A stretch of 64,000 nucleotides of DNA from CAVTHW01 sp963734625. Its GTDB lineage: Bacteria > Acidobacteriota > Terriglobia > Bryobacterales > Bryobacteraceae. Where the stretch lies: contig CAVTHW010000020.1 of NCBI GenBank assembly GCA_963734625.1, positions 62,001-126,000 of the forward strand, in the 5' to 3' direction. Below are positions 17,910-26,004 of the stretch, in pieces; position 1 is the stretch's first letter; each line of letters begins with the position of its first letter. The translations under genes were made by a program, and so were the position numbers. Under the pieces are notes generated by a model. That model saw only the letters and a program-made list of their open reading frames with translations. It was not told the DNA's origin and did no database searches.

Positions 17910-19454
17910 ATGCGCACCGGGAGCCTCCGACTCTGCGCGCTTGCCATGGCGACTGTATGTGTCTTCGCTTTCACATCCGCCAGCATGGGAAGCCTGGACG
18001 TTTGGGTGGTTCAAGAGCACTCAGGAGTGCCGGTAGGAGGAGCCAATGTTCACATTTTCCGGCTGGGCGCCCCGGGTCTCGCCGCGGACCTCGAATGCGA
18101 CCGGGAGGGGCGCTGCCAGGCGCCGGAGATGCCGGCGGGCAGCTACCGGATCGAAGTGTCGAAGACCGGCTACGTCTCCGCGGTCCTGAGCGTTGACGGG
18201 CCGTTGGGCAGACGCTTCGTTGTTCCGCTGGTGCGTGAAGGGGTGATAACAGGACAGGTCACTCACCCACAGGGTAAGGCCCTCGGCGACGCTCTCGTTC
18301 TGCCCATGGTGAAGCCCGCTGAGGGCTCGGCCCCTGTGCCCCACCAAACCGGCGCGCCTCTGATGGGCAGAGTCGACTCCCGCGGGCGGTACCGCCTCTA
18401 TAATCTACCCCCCGGAGAGTATGCTGTCGCGCTCTCTTATTCGGACCCCCTATCTGAGACCAGCTTGGCTGTGCGCTTCTACCCGAACGATGAGGCGCCC
18501 CGGATCTTTGTCGTTTCCGGAGGAGAAGAATACACCGGCGTCGATTTCTTTGTTGACCCGCTTCCCAGCTGCACCCTCAGCGGGCGGGTTCAGTCTCCGG
18601 TGGAAGGCAGCTCCGTACAGCTCTCCCTGGCGCCCGTGAATCAGCCCGCGCTGGTCATCAGCAGGGCCCGGGCAGACAGTGACGGCAGGTTTCACTTTGA
18701 GGGGATACCTGTCGGTTCCTATGACCTCTTGGCAGTGGGGGAAGTGCGCCGGGCTGGGGAAGTCCCGGCGGCGGCAGACCTTCCTCTCCGGCTCTACGGT
18801 CGCACCCGGCTGGAGGCGTCTCCACCGGACACCGGGGACATATCCGTTTCACTCAGCCAAGGCCGGATGGCCTCGTTCGCGCTCCACCCCATGGACGGGT
18901 TCAACCGAGTCGAAGGCTGTCCCTCGGCCGCGAGGCTCACTCTCAAGCCCCTGGAGGATTGGGGAAGAGATTGCGGCGCGGAGGTGGATCTGCGCTCAGG
19001 GCAAGAGCAAAGTGTTCACAATCTGGCGCCCGGCCGGTACGCCGTTGCCTTGTCCGGCCTCGGGGATCAATGCTATCTCGCCGGACCCTCCATCGTGGAC
19101 TTACGGGCCCGGAATGAACCTGGGCCGATTCTGCTCGAGATGACTGCGGCTGCTTCCATCAGCGGCCGTCTGAGTGGATTGGGCGATTCCAATCCAACCG
19201 AGTTCGTGGTGGTACTAACACCACGCGCGTATTCGGGCGCGACGCCCAGTCAGATCGCAGTTCCAGGCGCCGACTCCAAGTTTGCGTTCACGGCCCTTCG
19301 CCCGGGAAAGTACCGACTCACCGCACGTACGGCAACCGCAAACCCCGGGGCAGGTCCGGCTCTGGGACCAGCCGGGCCGCTGGAAATCGAACTGCGAGGA
19401 GGAGCGGTCACCGAGGTGGATCTTCCCGTGGCTCTCGCCGGCGCCGGACCCTGA
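17910..19454 (+). CDS. Secreted carboxypeptidase-regulatory-like protein A1
   Basis: The start was chosen at ATG 17910 because the signal peptide begins there (MRTGSLRLCALAMATVCVFA); ATG 17844 is possible but adds a non-hydrophobic lead. 514 residues. Several immunoglobulin-like CarboxypepD_reg/CNA-B repeats are visible: VQEHSGVPVGGANVHIF, GVITGQVTHPQGKALGDA, SGRYRLYNLPPGEY-type turns (here RYRLYNLPPGEYAVALSY), and KFAFTALRPGKYRL. It is paralogous to A2 at 27.5 kb, sharing FYPNDEAPR/FYPDSQRPR, FVVSGGEEY/FTVSGGEDY and VNQPAL/VEQPAL landmarks in the same order. It is followed after 21 bp by B1. The domains are known as beta-sandwich structural or binding modules; the function of the whole protein is unknown. 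Confidence 0.75.
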   Translation: MRTGSLRLCALAMATVCVFAFTSASMGSLDVWVVQEHSGVPVGGANVHIFRLGAPGLAADLECDREGRCQAPEMPAGSYRIEVSKTGYVSAVLSVDGPLGRRFVVPLVREGVITGQVTHPQGKALGDALVLPMVKPAEGSAPVPHQTGAPLMGRVDSRGRYRLYNLPPGEYAVALSYSDPLSETSLAVRFYPNDEAPRIFVVSGGEEYTGVDFFVDPLPSCTLSGRVQSPVEGSSVQLSLAPVNQPALVISRARADSDGRFHFEGIPVGSYDLLAVGEVRRAGEVPAAADLPLRLYGRTRLEASPPDTGDISVSLSQGRMASFALHPMDGFNRVEGCPSAARLTLKPLEDWGRDCGAEVDLRSGQEQSVHNLAPGRYAVALSGLGDQCYLAGPSIVDLRARNEPGPILLEMTAAASISGRLSGLGDSNPTEFVVVLTPRAYSGATPSQIAVPGADSKFAFTALRPGKYRLTARTATANPGAGPALGPAGPLEIELRGGAVTEVDLPVALAGAGP

Positions 19455-19475
19455 TCCGAAAGGAGGGAAGTTCCT

Positions 19476-21164
19476 ATGTTCTCAAGAACAGCAGTATTGG
19501 TGCTGGCGAGCTTGGCGGCCGCCGGACAGCAACGGGAGTCTCCGCCGCCGGCTCAGGCAACTGGTTCCATCAGCGGCCTGGTGAGGGACGCAGGGACTCG
19601 GTCTCCCATCAAGAACGCCAGAGTGCTCATCGACTTCTCGATAAACCTCCAGAGAAAGCAGATCTCCACCACAACGGACGCCCAAGGGAGATACACTCTG
19701 AGCGGCGTGCCCCCCGGCGGTTATCGTGTCTTCGCGGAGACCCCTGCAAACAGAGTCTTGACCGGCGGCGTCCTGCGAGGCACGGCGGCGTTTCAGGGCT
19801 CCAGAAGCGTCACTGTTACTCCAGGGCTTCACTTGAAATCGGTCGACATCGATATCCGCACGGACAGCGGCCCCGGCACCATTTCGGGTCGCGTATTAGA
19901 TGAAGACATGAACCCAGTGCCAGGGGCTTGGGTGCGCCTGGTAATCAGACGATATGAGTATGGGGTTCTGAGATACGGCGTATCAGGTATAACTACAACC
20001 AACGACCTGGGGGAGTACGTTCTCAGCCCGCCAACGGGCGGTTACGCATACTCCTACCTGTTGGAGGCCCGGAGCAAGGTGATGCAACTCGATGCCGCCT
20101 CCTCGGCGGCCCCCAACGCTGAGCAGCGGAAGAGGGTGTTCGCGCCAACCTTTTTCCCGAATTCGCCGTCCATTAGTGGGGCTTCGCCCGTCTTGCCGCG
20201 CAGCGGCGAGCACCTGGAGGGGATGGACATCCGTATAGTCAAGACGCCATCGTACTGCATCGAGGCTACGTTGGCGGCGGAAGGGGCGCCGGGGCCCCTG
20301 AACTTTGAGCTCTCCAGCGAGCAGCCAGTCAACGGGATGGGGGCCTTCATCTCGCAGCCTGGAGGAAAAGCCGGCCCCGATGGCAGGATCCGCGTTTGTG
20401 ACCTCTCTCCCGGCAGGTACCTGCTGGCCGCGTTGTTCGGCTCGCCATCGACTCAGAGGCCGCCGTCCAGGTACGGAGCCACAGTCGTTGGCATCACCGA
20501 CGCCGATGTACGCGGCCTCAATCTCAGCGCGGCTACTGGCAAGGCTCTCACCGGCAGGGTCTTGCTGGATGGGGTGTCGCCAGAGAGGCGCCCCGACTCA
20601 CAACTAAGGATTCAGCTGTTCAGCATGAGCGGGTCTCTAGGATCAGCTTGCCAATCCTCTATCCCCGGTCAATTCTCTTGCCCGGGCCTCTTTCTGGACG
20701 ACTATGGCGTAAAGGTGTCGGGGGTTCCGCAGGGTCTCTACGTCAAGGACATCACGTACGGTGGGTTGAGCGTGCTCAACGGAGTTCTTCGATATGGGAC
20801 GGGATTCGGCAATGCGGAGCTTACCGTGGTAGTGGCGGGTGGCGGGGCGTCGCTGAGCGCGAAGGTGGTGGATAAGGACGGCGAGCCGGTTCCGGATGCT
20901 TACGTGTATGTCATACCGGCGGACGTGGCATCGGAAGCTGCGTTGTCAGCGGCGCTGGTCTCCGGGAGGAGCGACCCAAACGGTTCTTACAGCAGCGCAA
21001 CCCTGCCGCCTGGCAAGTACCACGCGCTGGCCAGCCGCACGGAGGTTGTGCGAACTCCGGAGGGAATCGAGAAGCTGTGGCGGACACGTCACAAAGGCGC
21101 AGAGTCTGACATCGCGGCCGGCACCGCTGTGCAGCTAACACTTCAACCCGTGCCGCTTGATTGA
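19476..21164 (+). CDS. Secreted carboxypeptidase-regulatory-like protein B1
   Basis: 562 residues behind a strong AAAGGAGGG. A signal peptide (MFSRTAVLVLASLAAAGQQ) precedes repeats of beta-sandwich domains: GSISGLVRDAGTRSPIKNA, YTLSGVPPGGYRVFAET, TISGRVLDEDMNPVPGAWV. Two conserved Cys contexts, KTPSYCIEATL and RIRVCDLSPGRYL, recur in the paralogue B2 (TPSYCLEGVL, RLCDLYPGEF), as does LYVKDITYGG. A disulfide between them is plausible for a secreted protein (inference). The gene is the second half of the A1-B1 pair, with no BlaI/M56 genes in front. Ligand or substrate unknown. Confidence 0.8.
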   Translation: MFSRTAVLVLASLAAAGQQRESPPPAQATGSISGLVRDAGTRSPIKNARVLIDFSINLQRKQISTTTDAQGRYTLSGVPPGGYRVFAETPANRVLTGGVLRGTAAFQGSRSVTVTPGLHLKSVDIDIRTDSGPGTISGRVLDEDMNPVPGAWVRLVIRRYEYGVLRYGVSGITTTNDLGEYVLSPPTGGYAYSYLLEARSKVMQLDAASSAAPNAEQRKRVFAPTFFPNSPSISGASPVLPRSGEHLEGMDIRIVKTPSYCIEATLAAEGAPGPLNFELSSEQPVNGMGAFISQPGGKAGPDGRIRVCDLSPGRYLLAALFGSPSTQRPPSRYGATVVGITDADVRGLNLSAATGKALTGRVLLDGVSPERRPDSQLRIQLFSMSGSLGSACQSSIPGQFSCPGLFLDDYGVKVSGVPQGLYVKDITYGGLSVLNGVLRYGTGFGNAELTVVVAGGGASLSAKVVDKDGEPVPDAYVYVIPADVASEAALSAALVSGRSDPNGSYSSATLPPGKYHALASRTEVVRTPEGIEKLWRTRHKGAESDIAAGTAVQLTLQPVPLD

Positions 21165-21374
21165 GCTCGACGTGGGGCGTGAGGCAGAACGCGCCTCATG
21201 GCATGCGGCTGATGATGACGCAGGTCCTCTCCGGTTCCCCGAGCCGGCATAGGCCGCTGGTGGGTGCTGCTCGTCTAAGATGCGGTGAATGACGCGATGG
21301 GTCAAGCTCACCAAGGCGTCACAGGACACTGCATCGCACGATATCCAGCAGCCTGTCGCGCAGCGCCGATCACG

Positions 21375-21803
21375 CTATTGCTTTGGTGAGGCGGGCAGCC
21401 GGCTCTCGTCCATATAGAGGAGTTCCCAGATGTGGCTGTCGGGGTCCTGAAAGCTGCGGCTGTACATCCAGCCGTGGTCCTGCGGGCCTGTGTTGAGCGA
21501 GCCGCCTGACACGAGGGCCTGGTTCGCAATCCAGTCCACCTTTTCCCGGCTCTCAACGGATATGGCGGTGAGGACCTCGGTGGTATGCGAGGCGTCGGAG
21601 ATCGCTTTCGTGGTGAACGTTTTGAAGAAGCTCTTGACGATGAGCATGGCGTAAATGTTCTCGCCGATGATCATGCAGGCCGCCTTCTCGTCAGTGAACT
21701 GAGGGTTGAAGGTAAACCCGAGCGCCGCGAAAAAGTCAATGGACCGCTTCAGATCCTTGACGGGAAGATTTAAAAAGATCTGCTTCGCCACAGCGGATTG
21801 CAT
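21375..21803 (-). CDS. VOC-family (glyoxalase/bleomycin-resistance-like) protein
   Basis: 142 residues. The single VOC domain pair is visible: KQIFLNLPVKDLKRSIDFF, FFAALGFTFNPQFTDEKAAC, then the second half TEVLTAISVESREKVDWIAN, GPQDHGWMYSRSFQDPDSHI and WELLYMD, whose Glu is the usual metal ligand. This subgroup is commonly annotated as lactoylglutathione lyase-like, but its members have varied or unknown activity. It is transcribed toward the B1 gene and sits 54 bp downstream of the GT21-like gene, possibly in the same transcript. Confidence 0.85.
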   Translation of the reverse strand: MQSAVAKQIFLNLPVKDLKRSIDFFAALGFTFNPQFTDEKAACMIIGENIYAMLIVKSFFKTFTTKAISDASHTTEVLTAISVESREKVDWIANQALVSGGSLNTGPQDHGWMYSRSFQDPDSHIWELLYMDESRLPASPKQ

Positions 21804-21857
21804 ACGTTTTTGATGTTCTTCAGCGAGGCGAGGATTCTTGGCCGGCGACGGCGCTGA

Positions 21858-22988
21858 CTAACCCTTTAGCTCGCACTTGCCGTCGGCGCGGAGCAGGATC
21901 TTGCGGCCGCGCCAGCTGACGGTGTTGCCGAAGAATCCGGCCAGCCAGAACGCGAATGAGACCAGGTCCTGCACTGGTATCAACCACCAGCGCCGCGCGG
22001 TCAGCGGATCGTGGAGCACCCAGCCCGCAACCGCCCAGGCCGCGGCGGCCCGCATAGTCAGCGCCAGCGCCAGCAGCGGCCACGAGCCCGGCTGCAACGC
22101 CAACAGCAGTAAGGCGATGGGCAGCGGGTTGGTGAAGACCTCGCCAACATAGCCGGCCGGCCGCGAGCGCCGCGTGGTTCTCACCCAGCGCAGCCGGTGC
22201 CGGAAGTTCGTCCGGAAATCCTCGCTCCCAATGCGGTGTTCGACAACGTAGGAGGACAAACTCACCCGCCAGCCTTTCTCGAAGGCCAGCTTGCCGAGCA
22301 CGAAATCCTCCGCGGTGTAGTCTTTCACCCGATCGAAGCCGCCTATGCTCCGGAGCGCGGCCCTCCGCATGACCATCGTCGGCCCCACCGCGAACTTCAT
22401 CCCTTCGACGACGCGGGCCGCTAGCACGCCGGCCAGAAACTCCGTGTTCATGCCGACGGCCTCCAGCGTGGACCAGAAACCGATTCCCGGCACGGCCCGG
22501 TAGGGACAGGTTGCGACGCCGAGCCGCTCGTCCTGGAACTCCGCGGCGATCTTGCGCAGCATTCCCGGCGTCACGCGGATGTCGCTGTCGCTCATCACCA
22601 ACAGGTCATGACGCGCTTCAGCCGCCATGTGGCCGAGCTTGTAGACCTTGTCGTTAGCGTAGGGCGGCACGCCAGTCAGCAGGACCCGGGCCAGCACGCC
22701 CGGGCGCTCCCGGCGCAGTTTCTCGACGATGGGGAATGCGGGGTCGCTCTCAGTCCGGATGGCGAACAGCAACTCAAACGCGGGATAGTCCTGGAGGAAG
22801 AAGCTCCGCAGGTTGCTCTCCAGACCTTCATCCGCGCCGGCGAGCGGCTTCAGGATGCTGATAGGAACCTGCCCGTGAGGCTCCGGGGGCCGCACCGCCA
22901 GGTAATGGTGCGCCGCGAAAATCACGAGGGCGCAATACGCCAGCGATCCGGTCAGGATCAGCAGCAGGAGAACGGTAACAATCGCCAT
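21858..22988 (-). CDS. Ceramide glucosyltransferase-like (GT21/HpnI-type) membrane glycosyltransferase
   Basis: 376 residues. An N-terminal helix (LLLLILTGSLAYCALVIFAA) is followed by the GT21 sequence SILKPLAGADEGLESNL. The three Asp motifs and the closing motif of the family are present: LLVMSDSDIRV (D1/D2), KDYTAEDFVLGKLA (D3) and RHRLRWVRTTRR (the (Q/R)xxRW). C-terminal transmembrane helices complete the pattern. Bacterial members include hopanoid glycosyltransferase HpnI; no other hpn gene is seen here, so glycolipid formation in general is the safe call. It begins 6 nt after thrS and is probably co-transcribed with it. Confidence 0.82.
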   Translation of the reverse strand: MAIVTVLLLLILTGSLAYCALVIFAAHHYLAVRPPEPHGQVPISILKPLAGADEGLESNLRSFFLQDYPAFELLFAIRTESDPAFPIVEKLRRERPGVLARVLLTGVPPYANDKVYKLGHMAAEARHDLLVMSDSDIRVTPGMLRKIAAEFQDERLGVATCPYRAVPGIGFWSTLEAVGMNTEFLAGVLAARVVEGMKFAVGPTMVMRRAALRSIGGFDRVKDYTAEDFVLGKLAFEKGWRVSLSSYVVEHRIGSEDFRTNFRHRLRWVRTTRRSRPAGYVGEVFTNPLPIALLLLALQPGSWPLLALALTMRAAAAWAVAGWVLHDPLTARRWWLIPVQDLVSFAFWLAGFFGNTVSWRGRKILLRADGKCELKG

Positions 22989-22994
22989 CCGCGG

Positions 22995-24935
22995 CTACTC
23001 GGCCGGGGCTTTGGAATCGACGAGCCTCCGGATATCGGCCAGAAAATCGTCGACGGGCTTCGCGCCCTGGTCGCCGTGTTTGCGGTTGCGAACCGAAACG
23101 GCGCCGGTCTGCGCCTCGCGGTCGCCCACCACCAGCATGTAGGGAATCTTCTGCAACTGCGCTTCGCGGATCTTCAGATTCACCTTCTCGCTGCGGTCGT
23201 CGAGCGTGACCCGGATGCCAGCCTCCTTCAGCCGGAGCATGACCTGGCGGCCGTAGTCTAGCTGGCGGTCCGTGATCGGAAGTACGGTTGCCTGAATCGG
23301 CGCCAGCCAGACCGGGAAAGCGCCGGCGTAGTGCTCAAGCAAGATCCCGAAGAAGCGCTCGACCGAACCGTACAGCGCGCGGTGAACCATCAGCGGCTGG
23401 TGGGCCTTGCCGTCCTCGGCGATGTACTCCAGGCCGAAACGCCGCGGCAGGGTGAAATCGAACTGAACGGTCGAAAGCTGCCACTGGCGCCCGATGGCGT
23501 CCACCAGCTTGACGTCAATCTTGGGACCGTAGAAGGCGGCCTCGTCCGGAATCACCTTGACCTTCATTTTGAGACGGTCCGTGGCGCGCTGCAGGGCGTT
23601 CTCGCCGAGCTGCCATTGCTCGGGCGTCCCGTCGTACTTGCCGGATTTGCCGTTATCCCAAGTGGACAGTTCCGCGGCGTAGTCGTCGAATCCGTAGGTC
23701 TTCAGGACATCCATGGCGAACTGGAGGCAATTGACGACCTCGTCCTCGATCTGCTCCGGCGTGCAGAAGATGTGCGCGTCGTCCTGGGTGAATCCGCGCA
23801 CGCGCATCAGGCCGTGCATGACGCCCGAGCGCTCGTAGCGGTACACCGTGCCCAGCTCGCCCAGCCGCACGGGCAGATCGCGGTAGCTGCGCAGGCGGTC
23901 CTGGTAGATCAGGATGTGGAACGGGCAGTTCATGGGCTTGAGCTGATACTCGGCGTCGTCCAGCTCCATGCGCTTGAACATGTTCTCGGCGTAAAAATTG
24001 TAGTGGCCCGAGGTCTTCCACAGATCCGAGCGGGCGATGTGCGGCGTGTAGACCAGCGAATAGCCGCGCGCGATGTACTGGTCGCGCATCCAGTCTTCCA
24101 TCAGCTTCCTTACGGTCCCGCCCTTGGGATGGAAGAAGATCAGGCCGGGCCCGGCGAGGTCCTGTATGCTGAACAGGTCCAATTCCTTGCCCAGCTTGCG
24201 GTGGTCCCGCTTCTTGGCTTCTTCGACCTGGTGCAGGTAGGCTTCCAGGTCCTTCTTGTCGAAGAAGGCCGTCCCGTAAATGCGCTGCATCTGCTGGCGC
24301 TTCTCGTCGCCGCGCCAGTAAGCCCCGGCGATGGAGAGGATCTTGAAGGCCTTGAGGCGGGATGTGGAGGGGACGTGCGGCCCGCGGCAGAAGTCGGTGA
24401 AGCGCGGCCCGAGAGTGTATTCGGTAAAGACTTCGCCCGCCCGCTCTTCGATGAGCTCGCACTTCATGCTCTCGCCCATCTCCGCGAATTTCTTCAGGCC
24501 TTCCTGCTTGGAAGTGAGTTTGCGCTCGTAGGGCAGGTCCTGGGCCTGCAATTCCCACATCTTCGCCTCGATCCTGTCGAGGTCCTCCGGCGTGAACGGC
24601 GTCTCCCGCTGGAAATCGTAATAGAAGCCGGTATCGGTCGCCGGACCGATGCCCAGCTTGGTCTCCGGGTACAGTTCGACCACCGCCGCCGCCAGCAGGT
24701 GGGCCGTCGAATGCCGGTAGACCTCCAGCGCCGCGGGGTCTTTCGAAGTCAGAATCTGAAGCGTCGCGTCGGATTCGATGGGCCGGGTGAGATCGTACAG
24801 ATCCCCATTGACCCGGGCGGCGACCGCATCCTGGGCCAGCCTCTTTCCGATTGCCGCCGCGATGTCGCCGGGCCGGACGCCCGCCGGATGGGTCTGCTGG
24901 CTGCCATCCGGCAGAGTGATGGTAATGCTGCTCAT
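22995..24935 (-). CDS. thrS: Threonyl-tRNA synthetase
   Basis: 646 residues, full length. The order is TGS domain (ITLPDGSQQTHPAGVRPGDI), second additional domain with the editing-site HSTAHLLAAAVVELYP, class II catalytic core with the zinc-site Cys/His in MNCPFHILIYQDRLRS and motif 2 region GELGTVYRYERSGVMHGLMR, and the anticodon-binding domain starting PVWLAPIQATVLPITDR. It charges tRNA-Thr and edits mischarged Ser. It is an essential gene with an intact frame. It is divergent from the toxin-antitoxin pair, with about 126 bp between them. Confidence 0.97.
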   Translation of the reverse strand: MSSITITLPDGSQQTHPAGVRPGDIAAAIGKRLAQDAVAARVNGDLYDLTRPIESDATLQILTSKDPAALEVYRHSTAHLLAAAVVELYPETKLGIGPATDTGFYYDFQRETPFTPEDLDRIEAKMWELQAQDLPYERKLTSKQEGLKKFAEMGESMKCELIEERAGEVFTEYTLGPRFTDFCRGPHVPSTSRLKAFKILSIAGAYWRGDEKRQQMQRIYGTAFFDKKDLEAYLHQVEEAKKRDHRKLGKELDLFSIQDLAGPGLIFFHPKGGTVRKLMEDWMRDQYIARGYSLVYTPHIARSDLWKTSGHYNFYAENMFKRMELDDAEYQLKPMNCPFHILIYQDRLRSYRDLPVRLGELGTVYRYERSGVMHGLMRVRGFTQDDAHIFCTPEQIEDEVVNCLQFAMDVLKTYGFDDYAAELSTWDNGKSGKYDGTPEQWQLGENALQRATDRLKMKVKVIPDEAAFYGPKIDVKLVDAIGRQWQLSTVQFDFTLPRRFGLEYIAEDGKAHQPLMVHRALYGSVERFFGILLEHYAGAFPVWLAPIQATVLPITDRQLDYGRQVMLRLKEAGIRVTLDDRSEKVNLKIREAQLQKIPYMLVVGDREAQTGAVSVRNRKHGDQGAKPVDDFLADIRRLVDSKAPAE

Positions 24936-25061
24936 AAGCCTAGAGTTATCAGCCTATCACAGAGCGGCGAAGCCCCAGCGAACGGGGAATCGTCGCGGGC
25001 CGAGAGGAAATCCGGCGTCAGTAGTGCAGAGAAGACCTTTGGAAAGGCTTATACTGAAGTC

Positions 25062-25244
25062 GTGAAGGCGAAAGTCAAGTTGACTGGGGCAACGCGGGTG
25101 AAGGGCGGTGTCCTACTCAAGGCCCCTGTGCGCATCACTGAGGACGAAGCCGATGCCATCATCAGCCAGCGCCGCCTGGCTGAGAAGAAGAGAATCCCTC
25201 TCGATGAGATGATGCGCAATCTTGGCCATGAAGTGGACCGTTGA
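25062..25244 (+). CDS. Small antitoxin of a RelE-type toxin-antitoxin pair
   Basis: The start was chosen at GTG 25062 (VKAKVKLTGATRVKGGVLLK); 60 residues. A short beta-rich N-terminus is followed by a charged helix ending in PLDEMMRNLGHEVDR, the typical small, soluble build of a RelB/Phd-like antitoxin. The stop overlaps the toxin start by 17 nt, which is the classic order (antitoxin first). It cannot be assigned to a specific antitoxin family from sequence alone. The pair sits between thrS and the blaI operon. Confidence 0.7.
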   Translation: MKAKVKLTGATRVKGGVLLKAPVRITEDEADAIISQRRLAEKKRIPLDEMMRNLGHEVDR

Positions 25245-25491
25245 GTTCACTCCCGGAAGTTCAAGAGACCTGCTAAGGATTCAGGAGCCCTCCCGCTTAC
25301 GAGTTGCCGCTGCAATCGGCGAACTCGGAGAGGATCCCCTTCCAAGGGGCCGGGAGAAGTTGAAGGGACACGCAAACCTCTGGCGCATCAGAGCTGGAAA
25401 CTACCGTGTTGTCTATGCGGTTGACCAATCGACGCATACCCTGACGATCACACGCATTCGCGACCGCAAAGAGGCTTACCGGGATCTGTAG
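25228..25491 (+). CDS. RelE/ParE-family toxin
   Basis: 87 residues from ATG 25228 (MKWTVEFTPGSSRDLLRI); a TTG two codons earlier is possible. The family pattern is clear: VEFTPGSSRDLLRIQEP, DPLPRGREKLKGHANLWRIR, and the strand pair AGNYRVVYAVDQSTHTLTIT, ending IRDRKEAYRDL. The R..YRV(V)Y and terminal R.D/K..Y residues are those used by RelE mRNA interferases. It is expected to cleave mRNA on the ribosome unless neutralised by the upstream protein (family knowledge). Confidence 0.88.
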   Translation: MKWTVEFTPGSSRDLLRIQEPSRLRVAAAIGELGEDPLPRGREKLKGHANLWRIRAGNYRVVYAVDQSTHTLTITRIRDRKEAYRDL

Positions 25492-25554
25492 TTCCGTTTC
25501 CGATTCAGCAGAGAGGCACACGCGGGGGCACGGCCGTAGCCAATCCGAAAGAAT

Positions 25555-25592
25555 TACGAAGATTTTCGTTGACAAGTACGAACCACTTCGTA
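25555..25592 (+). promoter_or_regulatory. Tandem operator dyads of the BlaI-family repressor
   Basis: Two inverted repeats with the same 4-bp spacer occur: TACGAA-GATT-TTCGTT (25555-25570, one mismatch) and TACGAA-CCAC-TTCGTA (25577-25592, perfect). Their centres are 22 bp apart, about two helical turns, so two repressor dimers would lie on the same face. They flank and overlap the promoter of the blaI gene. BlaI/MecI proteins bind such short dyads and control their own operons; binding here is inferred. Confidence 0.75.
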
Positions 25593-25596
25593 TATT
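25569..25596 (+). promoter_or_regulatory. Sigma-70-type promoter of the blaI operon
   Basis: TTGACA (25569-25574), 16 bp, TATATT (25591-25596). It is the best consensus promoter in the window. Transcription would start near 25603, only about 3 nt before the ATG at 25606, so the mRNA may be leaderless or nearly so. The -35 element lies between the two dyads and the -10 overlaps the second, so bound repressor would exclude RNA polymerase. Confidence 0.75.
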
Positions 25597-25605
25597 CTGG
25601 GCTGG

Positions 25606-25998
25606 ATGCCATCCAAACGCAAGCCGCCCAAGCCCACGCCGGCTGAACTCGAAATCCTGGAGGTTCTTTGGACGCTCGGCCCATCGACCGTGCGGGGTGT
25701 CCACGAGGCGCTTCTGAAGCGCCGGCCCATGGGGTATACCGGCGTCCTCAAGCTCATGCAGATCATGGCCGAAAAGGGCCTGGTGGATCGCAACGAGGAG
25801 CAGCGGGCGCACGTCTACAGACCGCGCGTACCGCAGCAGGAGACCCGGCAGACGCTGCTCGACCACCTGGTGGACCGGGCCTTCGGCGGTTCGGCCGCGC
25901 AACTGGTCATGCAGGCGTTTTCGTCGAAGAAGGCTTCAAGGGAGGAACTCACCGAGATCCGCCGGATTCTGGATGAGTTCGAAGGAGGCGCGCAATGA
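25606..25998 (+). CDS. BlaI/MecI-family transcriptional repressor
   Basis: 130 residues, the family length. The N-terminal winged helix is clear: PTPAELEILEVLWTLGPSTV, RPMGYTGVLKLMQIMAEKGL and RNEEQRAHVYRP, with the wing and turn typical of BlaI. The C-terminal part (LLDHLVDRAFGGSAAQLVMQ onwards) is the dimerisation and protease-sensitive helix region. It controls its own operon and is inactivated by cleavage through a BlaR1/MecR1-type protease. The next gene, 6 nt downstream, encodes an M56 protease, the expected partner. No beta-lactamase gene is near, so the output is more likely the secreted proteins downstream. Confidence 0.92.
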   Translation: MPSKRKPPKPTPAELEILEVLWTLGPSTVRGVHEALLKRRPMGYTGVLKLMQIMAEKGLVDRNEEQRAHVYRPRVPQQETRQTLLDHLVDRAFGGSAAQLVMQAFSSKKASREELTEIRRILDEFEGGAQ

Positions 25999-26004
25999 GC
26001 ACGC

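Noticed and set aside
21165..21374. Possible hairpin GTGAGGC/GCCTCAT after B1 as a terminator
   Set aside because: The stem is short with a wobble pair and no T run; not enough to call.
23331..25244. A 637-codon plus-strand frame through thrS
   Set aside because: It is antisense to thrS codons over most of its length. Only its last 60 codons, starting at GTG 25062, look like a protein (the antitoxin).
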